From assembly GCF_003319185.1 (NCBI RefSeq), contig NZ_QOHJ01000002.1, forward strand, positions 494,507 through 558,506: a stretch of DNA of 64,000 nucleotides, read 5' to 3'. The notes below the pieces were generated by a model that did not search any database, was not told the origin of the DNA, and worked only from the letters and a program-made list of their open reading frames with translations. Made by a program: the position numbers and the translations under genes. Below are positions 34,529 through 43,548 of the stretch, one piece after another. The stretch is from Blastococcus sp. TF02A-30 (lineage in GTDB: Bacteria; Actinomycetota; Actinomycetes; Mycobacteriales; Geodermatophilaceae). Numbering within the stretch: position 1 is the stretch's first letter; every line of letters starts with the position of its first letter.

Positions 34529-35481
34529 CGTTCCAGGCGCCCTGGTGGCTGCTCGCGCTCGTCGGGGTCGCCGCGCTGGTCGGGCTCTACGTCGTCCTGC
34601 AGCTGCGCCGCAAGGCCTACGCCGCCCGGTTCACCAACGTCTCGCTGCTGGGTTCCCTGGTCCCGAAGCGGCCCGGCTGGAAGCGGCACCTGGCCTTCGG
34701 GATCGTCGCCCTGGGCATCGGCACGCTCGTCGTGTCGCTGGCCCAGCCGAGCACCGAGGTGCGCGTGCCCCGGGAGCGGGCCACCGTCGTGATGGCGGTG
34801 GACGTCTCGCTGTCCATGCAGGCGCAGGACATCTCGCCGACCCGCTTCCAGGCGATGCAGCGCGCGGCCAAGGAGTTCGTCGACGTCCTGCCGGAGCGGA
34901 TCAACCTCGGCCTGGTGTCCTTCGCCGGGACGGCGACGACGCTGGTGCCGCCGACGACCGACCGCGAGCAGGTGCGCGGCGCGATCGACAACCTCGACCT
35001 GGCCGAGTCGACGGCGATCGGCGAGGCGGTGTTCACCTCGCTCACCGCGATCGAGAACTTCCAGAACTCGCTGGAGTCCACCGGCGAGGACGCGCCGCCG
35101 GCCCGCATCGTGCTGCTGTCGGACGGGTTCAACACCGTGGGCCGCGACGAGACGCAGGCCATCGACGCCGCCCGCGAGGCGGAGATCCCCGTCTCGACCA
35201 TCGCCTTCGGCACCGACTACGGCACCCTCGACCTCGAGGGCGAGACCGTGCCGGTGCCGGTCGACCGCGCCTCGCTGGAGGAGGTCGCCGACGCGACCGG
35301 CGGCAGCTACAGCGAGGCGGCCAGCGCCGAGGAGCTCGAGCAGGTGTACGCCGACCTGGGCAGCCAGATCGGCTACACGACCGAGCCCCAGGACGTCAGC
35401 CCCTGGTTCGTGCGGATCGGCGTCGGTGTCCTGCTCATCGGCACCGTCCTGGCGCTGCTCTGGACCAACCGCCTGGTCTGA
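34525..35481 (+). CDS. VWA-domain membrane protein (BatA-like)
   Basis: 318 residues. Two N-terminal membrane helices (residues about 5-28 and 50-75), a periplasmic-side or cytoplasmic-side VWA domain at about 85-290 with the MIDAS motif DVSLSMQ and further metal ligands around SFAGTATTLVPPTTDR, and a C-terminal helix (IGVGVLLIGTVLALLW). It resembles BatA/Rv1481. The final gene of the moxR operon; it ends 18 nt before the convergent phosphatase gene. Confidence 0.92.
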   Translation: MTFQAPWWLLALVGVAALVGLYVVLQLRRKAYAARFTNVSLLGSLVPKRPGWKRHLAFGIVALGIGTLVVSLAQPSTEVRVPRERATVVMAVDVSLSMQAQDISPTRFQAMQRAAKEFVDVLPERINLGLVSFAGTATTLVPPTTDREQVRGAIDNLDLAESTAIGEAVFTSLTAIENFQNSLESTGEDAPPARIVLLSDGFNTVGRDETQAIDAAREAEIPVSTIAFGTDYGTLDLEGETVPVPVDRASLEEVADATGGSYSEAASAEELEQVYADLGSQIGYTTEPQDVSPWFVRIGVGVLLIGTVLALLWTNRLV

Positions 35482-35499
35482 GGCGCGCCCGGTCGGGCG

Positions 35500-37203
35500 T
35501 CAGCCGCCGGCCGGGTCGGGCGGCACGGTGGGCGGGGCGCTCGACGGACCGGCCTCCGCCGGCCGCGGCCGGTTCTGCCGGTGGAGGCGGATCGCGACCA
35601 GCGCCACGTCGTCCTCGGGCGTGCCCTGGACCAGCCGGTCGATGAGCTCGTCGCACAGCTCGTCGAGGGGACGGCCGGCCAGCTCGGCGGCGGCGGCACG
35701 CAGCCGGTCCATGCCCTCGTCGAGGAACGAGCCGCGGCGCTCGATGAGCCCGTCGGTGTAGAGCAGGACGGTGGCGCCCCGGTCCAGGCTGATCACGGAC
35801 TCCCGGCGGCGGGCGGTGTGGTCGACCCCCAGCATGAGGTCGCCCTGCCAGCTGGCCAGCTCGGCGATGGTGCCGTCGGGGTGGATCACCAGCGGCGGCG
35901 GGTGGCCGGCGTTGGCCCACCGCATCCGGGTGATGCCGCGGTCCAGCTCGGCGGGGGTCTGCTCGAAGCGGGCGAGCGCCGCGGTGGCGTAGGTGGGCAG
36001 CTGCAGCTGCGTGATGGCGGCGTCGAGCTGACCGAGCAGCTGCGCGGGGCCGGTGTCGCCAGTGACGGCGATGCCGCGCAGCATGCTGCGCAGCTGCCCC
36101 ATCGAGGCCGCGGCGACGGTGTCGTGGCCGACGACGTCGCCGATGACCAGCACGGTGGCGCCGCCCGGCTGCACGAACGCGTCGTACCAGTCGCCCCCGA
36201 CCCGGGCGGCCTCGGCCGCGGGCAGGTAGCGGACGACGATCTCGGCGTGGTCGGGCTCGGGCGGCGCGGTGAGCATGCTGCGCTGCAGCTCCTGGGCAAG
36301 CTGCCGCTGCTGCTCGTACAGCCGGGCGTTGTCCAGGGCGAGCCCCACCCGGTCGGCGATGTCGGTGGCGGTGGCGATGTCGGCCGGGTCGACCGTGCGC
36401 TGCCGGTTGTGCACGAGGGTCAGGGCGCCCAGGACGCGGTCCGGCCCGCGCAGCGGCAGCACCGTCATGGCGCCCGGCGCGAGCAGCGCGAGCAGCTCCT
36501 GGGCCGCTCCGGTGGCCACGGTGCCCAGGGCCGGGCCGGTCAGCTCGGCGCCGGAGACGTGGACCGGGGTCCCGGTGGTCACGGCCCGCAGGACGGGAGC
36601 CGTCGCGGGGGAGGACTCGCTCGCCGCGGCGAGGTAGCGCCGCACCAGCGGCGTCTTCGCGGGCTCGGCGTGCCAGCCTCCGGCGTCGCGCAGGCTGCCG
36701 TCCTCGGCGAGCAGCGACACCGTCGCCCAGGTGCCGAGCGCGGGGACGAGCAGCCGCGGCAGGCGTCCCACGGCGGCCGGTGTGTGCAGGGTCCCGGCGA
36801 GCTCGTCGCTGACCCGGGCGAGCAGGCTCAGCCGCTCGACCGCCTGCCGGCGGGCGGTCACCTCGGTGAAGTAGAGCCACAGCCCCTGCGGGGTGGGCAC
36901 CGCCTGCACCTCGAACCACTGGTTCAGCGGCTCGGGGTAGAAGGCCTCCACCGTCCGCGGCTCCCGGGTGGCGACGGCCTCGCGGTAGGCCCGGCCGAAC
37001 TCGTTGTCCACGTTCGCGGGGAACGCGTCCCAGTAGGAGCGGCCGACCAGGTCCTCCTGGCCGAACCCGACCATGCGCTCGGCCGCCCCGTTGACGAAGC
37101 GGATCGTCCAGTCGGTGTCGAGCTCGATCAGCCCGATCGGCATCGTCTCCAGCGTCTGGGCGTCGGCGCTGTCGACGTCCCCGTCACGCCACCAGCGGGA
37201 CAT
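35500..37203 (-). CDS. PAS-GAF-PP2C (SpoIIE-type) phosphatase
   Basis: 567 residues in three domains: PAS at about 12-120 (IGLIELDTDWTIRFVNGAAERMVGF, abbreviated; EDLVGRSYWDAFP), GAF at about 130-300, and a PP2C/SpoIIE phosphatase at about 320-545 with GGDWYDAF, VIGDVVGHDTVAAASM and LLYTDGLIERRG, the Asp-rich metal sites. Such proteins dephosphorylate anti-anti-sigma factors in partner-switching pathways in response to stress or light. ATG at 37203 is preceded by AGAGGTG. No anti-sigma partner lies next to it. Confidence 0.9.
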   Translation of the reverse strand: MSRWWRDGDVDSADAQTLETMPIGLIELDTDWTIRFVNGAAERMVGFGQEDLVGRSYWDAFPANVDNEFGRAYREAVATREPRTVEAFYPEPLNQWFEVQAVPTPQGLWLYFTEVTARRQAVERLSLLARVSDELAGTLHTPAAVGRLPRLLVPALGTWATVSLLAEDGSLRDAGGWHAEPAKTPLVRRYLAAASESSPATAPVLRAVTTGTPVHVSGAELTGPALGTVATGAAQELLALLAPGAMTVLPLRGPDRVLGALTLVHNRQRTVDPADIATATDIADRVGLALDNARLYEQQRQLAQELQRSMLTAPPEPDHAEIVVRYLPAAEAARVGGDWYDAFVQPGGATVLVIGDVVGHDTVAAASMGQLRSMLRGIAVTGDTGPAQLLGQLDAAITQLQLPTYATAALARFEQTPAELDRGITRMRWANAGHPPPLVIHPDGTIAELASWQGDLMLGVDHTARRRESVISLDRGATVLLYTDGLIERRGSFLDEGMDRLRAAAAELAGRPLDELCDELIDRLVQGTPEDDVALVAIRLHRQNRPRPAEAGPSSAPPTVPPDPAGG

Positions 37204-37279
37204 CGCACCTCTTCACTCGGACGGACGTCGCTCGACGACTTGACGACTTCATCAAGGACTCTAGACGGAGGGTCGTCCG

Positions 37280-37285
37280 TATCAT
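37280..37285 (+). promoter_or_regulatory. Candidate -10 of the ArsR gene (leaderless)
   Basis: TATCAT followed by 6 nt and the ATG at 37292. Confidence 0.45.
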
Positions 37286-37291
37286 CGCGGG

Positions 37292-37663
37292 ATGCCGTTC
37301 ACACCCGGCCGCCCGCTGGCCGAGGCCAAGGCGGACCTCTTCAAGGCGATGGCGCACCCCGCTCGGATCCGGGTGCTGGAGCTGCTCGCCGAAGGCGAGC
37401 GCACGGTGGGGGAGCTGGCCGAGGAGACCGGCCTGGAGCTGTCCCACCTGTCGCAGCAGGTCACCGTGCTGCGCCGCGCGGGCATCGTGGACAGCAGGCG
37501 GGTGCGCAGCAACGTCATCTGCTCGTTGCGGGACCCGCAGACCGCGGAACTGCTGGCGGTGGCGCGGCGGATGCTGACGGTGAACCTCCGGCAGAGCCAG
37601 GCGCTGCTCGAAGCGCTGGACGGCGCCGACGACGCCGTGGCCCTGGCCGACTCGGGGGCCTAG
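37292..37663 (+). CDS. ArsR-family transcriptional regulator
   Basis: 123 residues with a wHTH: FKAMAHPARIRVLELLAEGERTVGELAEETGLELSHLSQQVTVLRRAGIV (abbreviated) is the standard ArsR/SmtB DNA-binding core. The CxC metal site of classical ArsR is missing; the only Cys is in NVICSLRD, so metal sensing is doubtful. Homologous proteins precede transporters, but here the next genes encode a YCII protein and a sigma factor. Confidence 0.88.
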   Translation: MPFTPGRPLAEAKADLFKAMAHPARIRVLELLAEGERTVGELAEETGLELSHLSQQVTVLRRAGIVDSRRVRSNVICSLRDPQTAELLAVARRMLTVNLRQSQALLEALDGADDAVALADSGA

Positions 37664-37765
37664 CGGGGGGAGGATTCCCGGCGGGCGATGTCGAGAACCG
37701 GCCGGCGGCTCCGTCCCCGGGGTGCACGCGGCCACGATGGGCCGCAGCCGACCAGGGAGAACACC

Positions 37766-38173
37766 ATGGCCAAGTACCTGCTCCTCAAGCACTACCGCGG
37801 CGCACCGGCGGCGGTGAACGACGTCCCGATGGACCGCTGGACGCCGGACGAGGTCACCGCGCACATCCAGTACATGCAGGACTTCGCCGCCAAGCTTGAG
37901 GGCACCGGCGAGTTCGTCGACGGGCAGGCGCTCGCGCCCGACGGCATGTGGGTCAGGTCCGACGGCGAGGGGCGGCCGCCGGTCACCGACGGCCCGTTCG
38001 CCGAGACCAAGGACCTGATCGCCGGCTGGATGATCATCGACGTCGACAGCCAGGAGCGGGCGGTCGAGCTGGCCGGCGAGCTGTCCGCCGCCCCGGGCGC
38101 GGGCGGGAAGCCGATCCACGAGTGGCTCGAGGTGCGGCCCTTCCTGACCGCGCCGCCGACCATCACCGAGTGA
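37766..38173 (+). CDS. YCII-related protein
   Basis: 135 residues of the DUF1428/YCII type (MAKYLLLKHYRGAP, PPVTDGPFAETKDLIAGWMIIDVDS, HEWLEVRPF). Genes of this class are regularly paired with a SigG-type ECF sigma factor, and here the stop overlaps the sigma gene by 4 nt. ATG at 37766 after GGGAGA. The biochemical role of such proteins is not known. Confidence 0.85.
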   Translation: MAKYLLLKHYRGAPAAVNDVPMDRWTPDEVTAHIQYMQDFAAKLEGTGEFVDGQALAPDGMWVRSDGEGRPPVTDGPFAETKDLIAGWMIIDVDSQERAVELAGELSAAPGAGGKPIHEWLEVRPFLTAPPTITE

Positions 38174-39330
38174 GCGCACCGGTGGACGAGGGCCAGCTCC
38201 GGGCGGTCGTCCCCACCGTGATCGGGGTCCTCGGCCGCCGTGGAGCCGACTTCGCGGCGGCCGAGGACGCCGTCCAGGACGCGCTGCTCGAGGCCCTGCG
38301 GGTGTGGCCGGAGAACCCGCCGCGGGACCCGCGGAGCTGGCTGACCACGGTGGCGTGGCGGAAGTTCCTCGACGCCACCCGGGCGGAGAGCTCGCGGCGG
38401 TAGCGGGAGCTGCGCGTCGACGCCGAGCCGGAGCCCGGTCCGGCCGCGGAGCTGGACGACTCGCTGCGGCTGTACTTCCTGTGCGCCCACCCGTCGCTGA
38501 CGCCGGCCTCCGCGGTCGCGCTGACGTTGCGCGCGGTCGGCGGCCTCACCACGCGGCAGATCGCGCAGGCCTACCTCGTGCCCGAGGCGACGATGGCGCA
38601 GCGGATCAGCCGGGCCAAGAAGACCGTCTCCGGCGTCCGGTTCGACCGGTCCGGCGACGTCGGCACCGTGCTGCGGGTGCTGTACCTGGTCTTCAACGAG
38701 GGCTACTCCGGCGACGTCGACCTCGCCGCCGAGGCGATCCGGCTGACCCGGCAGCTCTCGGCCGGCATCGGGGACGAGGAGGTGCGGGGCCTGCTCGCGC
38801 TGATGCTGCTGCACCACTCGCGGCGCGCGGCGCGCACCCGGGCCGACGGCAGCCTGGTGCCGCTCGCCGAGCAGGACCGGTCGCTGTGGGACGTCCGGCT
38901 GATCGCCGAGGGGGTCGAGATCCTGCAGGCCGCGCTGGCACGGGACCGGCTGGGCGAGTACCAGGCGCAGGCGGCGATCGCCGCGCTGCACGCCGACGCC
39001 CGGACAGCGGCGGAGACCGACTGGGTGCAGATCGTCGAGTGGTACGACGAGCTGGTCGCGCTCACCGGCAGCCCGGTGCACCGGCTCAACCGGGCGGTCG
39101 CGGTGGGGGAGGCCGACGGTGCCCGGGCCGGGCTGGCCGCGCTGGCCGAGCTCGACCCGGGGCTACCCCGGTACGCAGCCGTCGCCGCGCACCTGCACGA
39201 GCGGGACGGCGACCTGCCGACGGCGGCACGGCTCTACGCCGAGGCGGCGCTGGCCGCGCCGAACCTGCCCGAGCGGGACCACCTGACGCGGCAGGCGGCA
39301 CGGCTCAACGCGGCGCTCCGCGGCTGCTGA
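38170..39330 (+). pseudogene. ECF-type RNA polymerase sigma factor with DUF6596-like C-terminus, interrupted by in-frame TAG
   Basis: The reading frame of about 386 codons is continuous except for a single TAG at 38401-38403. Codons 1-77 encode sigma region 2 (FAAAEDAVQDALLEALRVWPENPP, WLTTVAWRKFLDATR). Downstream in the same frame lie sigma region 4 (GLTTRQIAQAYLVPEATMAQRISRAKK) and the helical C-terminal domain (LYLVFNEGYSGD, GRHRL-type DELVALTGSPVHRLNRAVAVGEADG). There is no frameshift. CGG codons surround the stop (RR-stop-REL), so a one-base change from a sense codon such as CAG or TGG is likely. Either a recent pseudogene, a sequencing error or read-through. Normally paired with the YCII gene before it. 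Confidence 0.85.
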
Positions 39331-39394
39331 AGGACCCCGCCGCCCCCCACCACTCGCTGCGCTCGTGGCGGGCCCCTGCGGCGGGGCCGTTCCA
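39329..39394 (+). repeat. 66-nt two-stem hairpin element, copy B
   Basis: Starts inside the sigma gene stop. Outer stem CCCCGCCGC/GCGGCGGGG, inner stem with one mismatch around the CTCGCTGCGCTCG loop, flanked by GAAGGACC and GGCCGTTCCA as in copy A at 21221-21286. It lies between convergent genes and probably works as a terminator. Confidence 0.75.
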
Positions 39395-39399
39395 GCCCG

Positions 39400-40371
39400 T
39401 TACCGGCTGGGGTCGAGGACGAGCTTGCCGGTGGTGCGGCGGGCCAGCAGGTCCTGGTGCGCCTCGCGGACGGCGGACAGCGGGTAGCGGCCGCCGTTGA
39501 TCGGCTTCAGGTCACCGGCCGCGGTGAGCTGCAGCAGCTCGGTCATCGCTGCGTCGAGCATCTCGGGACGGCCGAAGCAGTGCGCCAGCCAGAAGCCGAT
39601 GACCGCGCGGCTGCGCTGCATGAGCGCGCCCGGCGGGACCGGTTTCGTCTCGGTGCGCGCGGCCATGCCGTAGGTGACCAGCCGGCCGAACGGGGCCAGC
39701 GCCGACAGCGAGCCGGAGAACACGTTGCCGCCGGTCATCTCCAGCACGATGTCGACCGGCTTGCCGCCGTTGGCCTCGCGCAGCGCGGCGGTGAACTGCT
39801 TCGGGTCATCGTCGGCCAGGGCCGGGTCCACGGTGGCGTGCGCGCCCAGCTCCTCGGTGAGCGCCCGCTTCTCCGCGCTCGACGCCGTGGCGATCACCCG
39901 GCCGGCACCCCAGCGGCGGGCCAGCTGCACGGCGAGCGAGCCCACGCCACCGGCGCCGGCGATGACGACGACCGACTCGCCCTCGGCCAGGTGCGCGGAG
40001 GTGCGCAGCAGGTGCCAGGCGGTCGAGCCCTGCAGCACCAAGGACAGCGCCTGCTCGTCGCTGACGCCGTCCGGGACGGCCCAGGACAGCCGGTCGTTCG
40101 CGGCCACCTTCTCGGCGTAGCCGCCGCCGTCGAGCAGCCCGACGACGCGCTGGCCGCCGCCCACCGGGGTGCCGACGAACTCCGCGCCCGGGATCAGCGG
40201 CAGCTGCTGCGGGGCCAGGTAGGAGTTCTCGACCTGGTGGGTGTCGGCGTAGTTGATGCCGGCGGTGGAGACGTCGTGCAGGGTCTGCCCCGGCCCCACC
40301 TCCGGTTCGGGGAGATCGACGACGTCCAGGACCTCGGGCCCGCCGAAGCGGGTGATCTGCACAGCACGCAT
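39400..40371 (-). CDS. Quinone oxidoreductase-like MDR family protein (zinc-free)
   Basis: 323 residues of the medium-chain dehydrogenase/reductase superfamily, quinone reductase type (NADPH:quinone reductase or crotonyl-CoA reductase-like). N-terminal GroES-like part begins MRAVQITRFGGPEVLDVVDLP; Rossmann nucleotide site AGAGGVGSLAVQLARRWGA; no structural or catalytic zinc Cys cluster. ATG at 40371 is set by TAGCCT 7 nt upstream. Its first 46 codons are duplicated at 51041-51198 as a truncated copy. Confidence 0.9.
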   Translation of the reverse strand: MRAVQITRFGGPEVLDVVDLPEPEVGPGQTLHDVSTAGINYADTHQVENSYLAPQQLPLIPGAEFVGTPVGGGQRVVGLLDGGGYAEKVAANDRLSWAVPDGVSDEQALSLVLQGSTAWHLLRTSAHLAEGESVVVIAGAGGVGSLAVQLARRWGAGRVIATASSAEKRALTEELGAHATVDPALADDDPKQFTAALREANGGKPVDIVLEMTGGNVFSGSLSALAPFGRLVTYGMAARTETKPVPPGALMQRSRAVIGFWLAHCFGRPEMLDAAMTELLQLTAAGDLKPINGGRYPLSAVREAHQDLLARRTTGKLVLDPSR

Positions 40372-40373
40372 GA
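40235..40373. repeat. Left 139-bp direct repeat flanking the island
   Basis: Matches 51060-51198 at 136 of 139 positions in the same orientation (differences at 40306, 40358 and 40363). It covers the start codon and about the first 46 codons of the oxidoreductase gene. The repeat ends 2 nt beyond the start codon on the promoter side. Confidence 0.9.
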
Positions 40374-40378
40374 CGCTG

Positions 40379-40384
40379 AGGCTA
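40379..40384 (-). promoter_or_regulatory. Candidate -10 of the intact oxidoreductase gene
   Basis: TAGCCT on the minus strand, 7 nt before the ATG at 40371, just outside the direct repeat and therefore in island-side DNA. Confidence 0.4.
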
Positions 40385-40554
40385 TGGCGTACGCGGCGGG
40401 GATCTCCATTGGCTGTGCCGCTCGCCCGCAACAGGCTTGAGACTGGTGTGCCGATGTGGCGCCATCACGTGGACGGGCAGAGGCGCGAGGAACTCATCCG
40501 CAACCTCCGGCTCGCCGAGCGGATGACCAGCTGAACGGGCTCTCGGACGATGCG

Positions 40555-42462
40555 CTACGGCGCGGTGCGCCAGCCCGACACCGTCGCGACGACCATGGCC
40601 AGCTGGATCCTCAGGACGTCGTCCGGTTTGGTCAGGTCCACGCCGAGCAGCTCCTCGACCTTGCGGAGCCGGTAGGCGACGGTGTTCCGGTGCAGGTACA
40701 TGCGCTTGCTGCACTCGTGCACGGATGTCCCGCTGGCGAGCCAGTTCTCCAGCGTCGCCAGCAGCGCGGACGTGGTCGACGCGTTCGGGTGCACGAGCGG
40801 GCCGAGCAGGCGGTGGGAGAACTCGGTCAGCGCCTCGCCCGGGCCCGAGTCCAGCATGACGCCGTAGAGGCCGAAGTCCTCGATGTCGAGCAGGTCGGGG
40901 GAGTGCTCGGTCAGCAGTTCCGCGGCCCGGGCGAGCAGGAGGTAGCTGCTGCGGTAGGCCGGGATCCGGTCGACGCCGCGCTTGACCAGGACATGCACCC
41001 GCCGGTCCGGGTAGACGGCGGCCGCCGCCTCGGTCAGCAGCGTCAGTGCGGCCGGCTCCTCGCCCTCGGCGCCGGGACCGGGCCGCCCGGACGCGTCGCG
41101 CTCCGGGACGAGAGCCAGCAGCTTGCCGTCCATGATCCCGATCAGCGGGCGCGGGGACATGTGCACCAGCCGGGTCGTGAGCCGGGACAGGTCCCGTGCC
41201 TGCGCGATCCGCTCCGGTCGCCGTCCCACCGCGCTCGGGGACGGGGTCAGCAGCGCCGCGAAGTGCGGGGAGCGCAGGTCGTGCCCGAGCGCCTCCGCCC
41301 GTGAGTGCAGGATCGACGCTCGGGCCTCGGCGGTGTCGGCGAGGAGCTCGGTCAGGAGGTCGCTGGCGATGCGCGCCTCGATCTCCACCTGGTGCTGCGT
41401 CGCCTGCAGCTCGAGGGCGACGGGCAACGTGAGGCCGGCCGCTTCCCCGGCGGACAGCAGCTCCACGCCAGGACCGGTGACGGTCAGCCACCCGCGCAGG
41501 TCGTCGTGGACCGAGATCGGCGCGGTCCACGTCGGGAGCCCGCCGGATCCGGCCGGCCGGATCACCAGCACCTCGTCCGGCCCGGCCGCCTGCGCCTCCT
41601 CGACCACGGACCGCAGGGCCGCCAGCAGTTCGTCTGGTTCGCCGTTGTCGTCCCCCGCGCGGGCCCAGGCGCTCACCCGGAGGCCGGTGTCCCACATCGC
41701 GGCGACGCCACCGACCGCCTCGGCGATCGCCTCCACGATGCCGCTCACGCCGCGGTTGGCCAGGACGGCGTCGCAGAGGTCGACGTGCAGCTGCAGCAGT
41801 TGCGCGGAGCGCTCCAGCTCCGTGGCGGCCCGGACCGACCGGAGGCGGAGGTCCTCGGCCTCGCGCTGCTGCGCGTCCCGCCGCCGGGCCGCCTCCAGGG
41901 CGCCGGCGGTGTGCTCGGCCAGCAGCTCGATGAGCCGCACGTCGTCCGGGGTGAACTCGCGCACCGACCGGCTGTAGGCGGTGATCGTCCCGAGGGCGAC
42001 GCCGCCCAGCCCGTGCATCGGAGCGGCGAGCAGTGCCCGGTAGCCCTGCATCCTCGCCATGTCGGCCCACTGGGCGCTGTCGGGGTCGGCGAGGGCGTCC
42101 GACAGCGCGATGACGTGCCCGCCGAGCACGGCGCTCGTGCTCGGCGTCCGGAAACTACGGACCGAGAGCATGAGGGGTTCGGCGTCGTTGACCAGCTCGA
42201 CGTACTTGGCGCTCAGCCCGTGCGACCCACCGACCGCGAGCCGGTCGCCCTCGACGACCTCGAAGACCGCTGCGTACTCGGTGCCGAGCAGCCGGCAAGC
42301 GTGCCGAGCGGCCAGGGAGAGCAGGTCGCGGATGCTGGCGTCCCGGTTGACCGCGCGCAGCAGGTCCGCGCTGATCGACATCGCCGAGGACCACCGGTGG
42401 CCGGGACCGGCCACGGGCGGGGCGACCGCGCCGGCGGCCCCGGTGTTGCTGCTGTCGGTCAT
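40555..42462 (-). CDS. GAF-PucR-type transcriptional regulator
   Basis: 635 residues: a GAF domain at about 30-190 (LLSLAARHACRLLGTEYAAVFEV), a helical linker, a central poorly defined region, and a C-terminal PucR/CdaR-type HTH with STTSALLATLENWLASGTSVHECSKRMYLHRNTVAYRLRKVEELL (abbreviated). The ATG at 42462 has GGAGGG 5 nt before it. Such regulators usually activate neighbouring catabolic genes in response to an aromatic or purine-like ligand. It precedes, on the same strand, the FAH and MBL hydrolase genes' direction, so it likely controls them and the divergent liv genes. Confidence 0.87.
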   Translation of the reverse strand: MTDSSNTGAAGAVAPPVAGPGHRWSSAMSISADLLRAVNRDASIRDLLSLAARHACRLLGTEYAAVFEVVEGDRLAVGGSHGLSAKYVELVNDAEPLMLSVRSFRTPSTSAVLGGHVIALSDALADPDSAQWADMARMQGYRALLAAPMHGLGGVALGTITAYSRSVREFTPDDVRLIELLAEHTAGALEAARRRDAQQREAEDLRLRSVRAATELERSAQLLQLHVDLCDAVLANRGVSGIVEAIAEAVGGVAAMWDTGLRVSAWARAGDDNGEPDELLAALRSVVEEAQAAGPDEVLVIRPAGSGGLPTWTAPISVHDDLRGWLTVTGPGVELLSAGEAAGLTLPVALELQATQHQVEIEARIASDLLTELLADTAEARASILHSRAEALGHDLRSPHFAALLTPSPSAVGRRPERIAQARDLSRLTTRLVHMSPRPLIGIMDGKLLALVPERDASGRPGPGAEGEEPAALTLLTEAAAAVYPDRRVHVLVKRGVDRIPAYRSSYLLLARAAELLTEHSPDLLDIEDFGLYGVMLDSGPGEALTEFSHRLLGPLVHPNASTTSALLATLENWLASGTSVHECSKRMYLHRNTVAYRLRKVEELLGVDLTKPDDVLRIQLAMVVATVSGWRTAP

Positions 42463-42596
42463 GCCGACCCTCCGTCGTGCGGGTGCACCGTGCGCTCCTG
42501 CGGCCCCGTGCACGCGGCCGGGCGGGTCAGGCTATCGACCCGCCCGGCCGCGGGGGAGCGGCGTCCACCCCGTCGGGGCGTGCGCGACCGGAGCGC

Positions 42597-43532
42597 TCAG
42601 CGCAGGGGCACCACCGGCGGGCCCTCCACCACGGCGGACTCGATCACCCCGACGTGCTCGACCTCGAGGCGGACCCGGTCGCCGGGCCGCAGCCAGGGGA
42701 AGGCGTCCTCCCCGTGCACGCGCGACAGCTCGAGGATGCAGCCGGTGCCGACCGTTCCGCTGCCGATGACGTCGCCTGGCCGCAGCGAGGTCCCCCGGGA
42801 GGCATACGCCAGCAGCTCGGCGAAGCTCCAGTAGATCGTCGAGAAGGTGCCCGAGGAGTACGGCCTGCCGTTCACCTCGGCGCTCATGGCCAGGTCGTAG
42901 GCGTTGCCCGCGCGGTGCGGCTCGAGCTCGTCCGGGGTGACGAGGTAGCGGCTGAAGCTGGTCGCGCCGTCCTTGCCCTTGGCGGGCCCGAGCAGGCCGC
43001 GCATCTCCTGCTCCTGCAGGTCCCGGGCGCTCCAGTCGCACAGCACCATGTACCCGGCGATGTGGCTCTCGGCCTGGGCCGGGTCCAGGTCGCTCCCGCC
43101 CCGGCCGATGAGCGCCGCGATCTCCAGCTCGTAGTCGAACCGGGCCGAACCCGGGGAGACCGGGATGTCGTCGTGCGGGCCGCGCGTGGCGGCCGGGTTG
43201 GTGAAGTAGAAGAGCGGGATCTGGTACCAGACCGGGTTCACGCTCTGCCCGAGCGCCCCGCTGCTGGTCTTCACGTGCTCCTCGAAGGCCATGAAGTCGC
43301 GGATGGACGGCGGCACGGGAACGGGGGCCAGGAAGCGGGCCCCCTCCTCCTCGACGACCTCGAAGGGGTCCTGCACCGCGCGCTCGGCCGCCGCGGCGAG
43401 GCGGTCCTCGAAGCCGTCGCCGAGGAGCTCGAGCAGGCTCGAGACGTCGCGCAGCCCGTGCAGCCGGCCGTCGCGGGACAGGGCCACGTGCTCGCGGCCG
43501 TCGGTGGGGGAGAGGTAGGTGGACCAGCGCAT
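42597..43532 (-). CDS. Fumarylacetoacetate hydrolase (FAH) family protein
   Basis: 311 residues. The FAH core begins near FMAFEEHVKTSSG and has the metal-site pattern FDYELEIAALIG (Glu-x-Glu) and CDWSARDLQEQE (Asp). Members cleave beta-diketones or hydrate/decarboxylate 2-oxo acids produced by ring cleavage. It differs from FahA at 22512 in its shorter N-terminus. ATG at 43532; the MBL gene lies 16 nt before it in the same direction, so the two are co-transcribed. Confidence 0.9.
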   Translation of the reverse strand: MRWSTYLSPTDGREHVALSRDGRLHGLRDVSSLLELLGDGFEDRLAAAAERAVQDPFEVVEEEGARFLAPVPVPPSIRDFMAFEEHVKTSSGALGQSVNPVWYQIPLFYFTNPAATRGPHDDIPVSPGSARFDYELEIAALIGRGGSDLDPAQAESHIAGYMVLCDWSARDLQEQEMRGLLGPAKGKDGATSFSRYLVTPDELEPHRAGNAYDLAMSAEVNGRPYSSGTFSTIYWSFAELLAYASRGTSLRPGDVIGSGTVGTGCILELSRVHGEDAFPWLRPGDRVRLEVEHVGVIESAVVEGPPVVPLR

Positions 43533-43548
43533 GTCGGTGCTCCTGTGA

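Noticed and set aside
40235..40373. tRNA gene or integrase site within the direct repeat
   Set aside because: The repeat is protein-coding throughout; no tRNA-like fold and no integrase gene in the segment.
40253..40534. A 93-codon plus-strand frame crossing the left repeat
   Set aside because: Its first half is antisense to the oxidoreductase gene; the tail MWRHHVDGQRREELIRN is not recognisable. At best a remnant.
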